Shown in pieces: positions 12,639-14,396 of a DNA stretch of 14,396 nucleotides. The position numbers were made by a program, and so were the translations under genes. The DNA is taken from NCBI GenBank assembly GCA_002792355.1, contig PFOE01000084.1:1-14396 (forward strand). The letters run 5' to 3'. Within the stretch, counting starts at the first letter, position 1; each line of letters opens with the position of its first letter. The notes under the pieces were generated by a model. That model had not been told where the DNA came from, searched no databases, and worked only from the letters and a program-made list of their open reading frames with translations. The stretch comes from Candidatus Roizmanbacteria bacterium CG_4_10_14_0_2_um_filter_36_35 (GTDB lineage Bacteria; Patescibacteriota; Microgenomatia; UBA1406; GWC2-37-13).

Positions 12639-13468
12639 GCTAAAAGACAATACGTAAGCCATTCCATATAAGCAAATCCTAAATCTAAAGGTATTCTAAA
12701 TAACCCGTCCTTATAACCTTTGTCTTTGATAAACCTCGACCAAAACATGTGAAGCGGATACAGAAAAATCTTTTTCAAAGAACTTCTCTCACTTATTTCT
12801 GCTTTAATTTGGGCGGTTTTAAAAGCATAATCTGTGAACTTACGATAAACTTGGCCGATTGATCGATAAGAGTAGTGATGTATGTTTCCTTTAAGTTTTC
12901 CTATTTTTCCTTTTTTAATTCTAAATCGGTTATGAACCAATGAAAGCAGGATGTCGACAGAATCTTTTTTTATCAGCCTTATTTGATAATAATCTTCTCC
13001 TCCGTATCTTAAGGGCCTTCCTAAAAAATAACTTTGAAAAGGAATTTCATACGCAGTGATGTTATGGTTCGTCAAGCTCACCATGACATGTTTGTCACCC
13101 TCCCTGTCAGTCTTGTCACCCTCCCTGTCAGTCTTGTCACCCTGAGCTTGACGAAGGGTGACTTTGATTTCTCTAGCCAATTCTTTGGACATAATTTCAT
13201 CCGAGTCCAAAATCAATACCCAATCACCAGTCGCATACTTCAACCCATACGCTCTTTGTTTTCCAATATCATCAAACCCTTTAACAAATACTTTTGTACG
13301 GACAGGATAGTATCCTGTCCCTACTTTATGAACTTTTTCTCTAGTTTTATCCGTCGAACAACTATCCACCACTATAATTTCATCAAAGTTTTTCACCGAC
13401 TCTATCGTTTTTTCAATCGTTTCTTCATTGTTTTTAGTAATGATCAAAACAGATAGTCTTACTTTCAT
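12590..13468 (-). CDS. Family 2 glycosyltransferase, repeat-rich (paralogue B)
   Basis: A GT-A fold glycosyltransferase related to the one at 8614-9528: LIITKNNEETIEKTI (8-22), VDSCSTDKT (34-42), and D-x-D in LDSDE (87-91). The 292 residues include two palindrome-derived loops at 49-58 (GTGYYPVRT region) and 103-136. The latter holds KTDREGD twice, from a 21-base tandem duplication. The C-terminal tail comes from a heptanucleotide array. A good -10 box lies ten bases before the ATG, so this is probably the first gene of the polysaccharide operon, with a near-leaderless mRNA. Its membership in the WaaE/KdtX-like group is by motif; the sugar is unknown. Confidence 0.85.
   Translation of the reverse strand: MKVRLSVLIITKNNEETIEKTIESVKNFDEIIVVDSCSTDKTREKVHKVGTGYYPVRTKVFVKGFDDIGKQRAYGLKYATGDWVLILDSDEIMSKELAREIKVTLRQAQGDKTDREGDKTDREGDKHVMVSLTNHNITAYEIPFQSYFLGRPLRYGGEDYYQIRLIKKDSVDILLSLVHNRFRIKKGKIGKLKGNIHHYSYRSIGQVYRKFTDYAFKTAQIKAEISERSSLKKIFLYPLHMFWSRFIKDKGYKDGLFRIPLDLGFAYMEWLTYCLLAISNVKTQISNLNRKS
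13061..13162. repeat. Double palindrome expanded by a 21-bp tandem repeat
   Basis: The left hairpin (13061-13087) and right hairpin (13136-13162) match the pair at 9157-9219, with one difference in the left and none in the right. Between them are two identical 21-bp units (13092-13112 and 13113-13133), each beginning TTGTCACCC and encoding seven residues. Everything is in frame. Confidence 0.88.
13296..13324. repeat. GTACGGACAGG palindrome inside glycosyltransferase B
   Basis: GGACAGGATA, one base, TATCCTGTCC is a perfect stem flanked by GTAC and CTAC. It encodes residues 49-58, the same positions as in paralogue A. Confidence 0.9.
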
Positions 13469-13478
13469 AACAATAAAT

Positions 13479-13484
13479 ATTATA
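13479..13484 (-). promoter_or_regulatory. -10 box of the polysaccharide operon
   Basis: TATAAT on the minus strand, preceded by GTG, ends ten bases before the ATG at 13468. The leader would be about four bases. No clear -35 is seen. Confidence 0.5.
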
Positions 13485-13510
13485 CACGCAAATTATATTG
13501 AAGAAATGAC

Positions 13511-14233
13511 TTATCCGTTTCTTTTTCTCCAAAATTTTAGGAAAGTTAGAAATAAGATGAAATTTATTAGTATAAAATACTTACAGACAAAATCTGGAGC
13601 ATTATTAAGTATCAAATATTTATACACAAAGCATTTATTAATTAAAACAAATCCTATCTGAGTTAAAATAGGAATTAAAATCGATAATAGTAATAACTTA
13701 GTTGTTTTTTTGTTTTTAAAAACCAAGAAATAAGCAATTAAAGCAATGATTTCTCCTAGAACAATCAAAAACCATCGACAAGAACAAGTTTGCACCTCAA
13801 TTCCTTTTATCTCTCCTTTTTGAGGAGTAGGTGAAGGCGTAAGTTCCTCAGTGGTCGCTCCTAAAACTCCGGGCAAAAATCCAGCCGGAGCCCCAGCAAT
13901 AAAACCACCGCCTGGAGTAGTGGAAACCTCTCCTGAAAAGGGCCCGGGAGCACAACCATTACCAGCTCTCACGACCAAATAGTAGGTGACGCCACCAGAA
14001 ATACTATTTATTGTATAAGAAGTCGTCCCTTTACCACCGACATTAGGATTGCCGTAAGAATAAGTACCAGGAGACGTTCCGTAAGCAATCAGATAATAAG
14101 AAACCGGATCGCTAGCTTCAGACCAGGTTAAGGTGATTGAGTTTACCCCTGAAGTAACTGAAAGAATAGTCGGGGCGCTTCCGGGTGCTTGGTCGTTGCA
14201 GACTGGAGCAGATGCGCCGGCGACCCCGCCGCT
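13511..14233 (-). pseudogene. 5'-truncated gene for a fibronectin III surface protein with membrane segments
   Basis: The open frame begins after an in-frame TGA at 14234-14236, with no ATG or GTG before the domain starts. The first recognisable part is a fibronectin type III domain: APTILSV, NSITLTWSEASDPVSYYL, TSYTINSISGGVTYYLVVRA. A linker follows (FLPGVLG, then the threonine/proline-rich TPSPTPQK) and then three membrane segments starting at CSCRWFLIVLGEIIALIAYF. Such proteins are usually much longer and carry a signal peptide at the N terminus, which is missing here. Starting at the TTG at 13978 would cut the domain in half. It is either a gene remnant, a frameshift, or an assembly break. 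It lies upstream of the polysaccharide operon on the same strand. Confidence 0.7.
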
Positions 14234-14247
14234 TCATTGCTCTGTAC

Positions 14248-14274
14248 AAAAAAAACCGACTAAAATAAGTCGGT
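14248..14274 (-). terminator. Rho-independent terminator on the minus strand
   Basis: On the minus strand ACCGACT, a six-base loop, AGTCGGT forms a perfect seven-pair stem followed directly by eight T residues. It stops transcription coming from beyond the right edge, just before the truncated fibronectin III frame. Confidence 0.85.
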
Positions 14275-14396
14275 AGAACTTTCAAAATTCTATTTTTTCT
14301 AAATATCCTCCATCAATTGGATATTGATTCATCTATGATAAATGTCAAGGGTAATTTGTTTTTCCCTTAACTTAATAACTTTTAAACGCTTCCTAT
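14275..14396. other. Non-coding right edge
   Basis: I see no coding frame here. On the minus strand TTGACA at 14348-14343 could be a -35 box, with AATATC 17 bases further on as a poor -10. Two small inverted repeats are present: AAGGG/CCCTT (14348-14369) and ATATCC/GGATAT (14302-14323). The stretch could be the 3' end of a neighbouring transcript or a short leader that ends at the terminator. Confidence 0.35.

Noticed and set aside
13061..13162. CRISPR-like array
   Set aside because: The units are in-frame tandem copies and hairpins inside a gene, with no regular spacers and no cas genes nearby.
13034..13456. Plus-strand open frame of 140 residues over glycosyltransferase B
   Set aside because: It is antisense to a gene with clear catalytic motifs; its openness reflects the palindromes and low-complexity DNA.
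13428..13661. Plus-strand open frame over the end of the surface-protein gene and the operon promoter
   Set aside because: Overlaps coding sequence on the other strand and reads as AT-rich low-complexity peptide.
13511..14233. Diversity-generating retroelement target
   Set aside because: No reverse transcriptase and no template repeat are visible in the window; the truncated surface protein alone does not support it.

Overview
The window is AT-rich, tightly packed bacterial DNA. It probably comes from a Patescibacteria (CPR) genome, perhaps of the Microgenomates type. This is an inference from several traits seen here: weak or absent Shine-Dalgarno sites, -10 boxes sitting almost on the start codon, tRNA genes without an encoded CCA, a MurT/GatD pair, and many short palindromic repeats that lie even inside genes and are read in frame. 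No rRNA or ribosomal protein gene is present to fix the lineage.

Left part (1-3990). On the minus strand are murT and gatD (amidation of the peptidoglycan stem peptide, one operon) and lemA and htpX (membrane stress and proteolysis pair, one operon). A composite palindromic repeat lies between murT and htpX, and an imperfect inverted element fills the lemA-htpX gap. Middle part (3988-7480), mostly on the plus strand: a SAM-dependent methyltransferase, two tandem HD-domain paralogues (the second has lost catalytic residues), tRNA-Asp on the minus strand, a membrane-anchored LysM protein, tRNA-Gly, tRNA-Thr, and a membrane-anchored protein with Ig-like repeats that starts one base after tRNA-Thr.

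Right part (7461-13468). A five-gene minus-strand operon for a Wzx/Wzy-type surface polysaccharide, in transcription order: family 2 glycosyltransferase, a glycosyltransferase-Wzx flippase fusion, a GT4-type glycosyltransferase, a second family 2 glycosyltransferase, and an O-antigen ligase/polymerase-like membrane protein. Upstream of it (13511-14233) is a 5'-truncated gene for a fibronectin type III surface protein with C-terminal membrane segments, just beyond a terminator on the same strand.

The most striking feature is the repeat load of the polysaccharide operon. At least seven palindrome families and several short tandem arrays lie inside its coding regions, all read through without a stop codon. 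The two family 2 glycosyltransferases carry the same two palindrome families in the same two loops, and the flippase fusion has a palindrome exactly at its domain junction. This resembles the in-frame palindromic elements (RPE) known from Rickettsia, but with several unrelated families in one operon.
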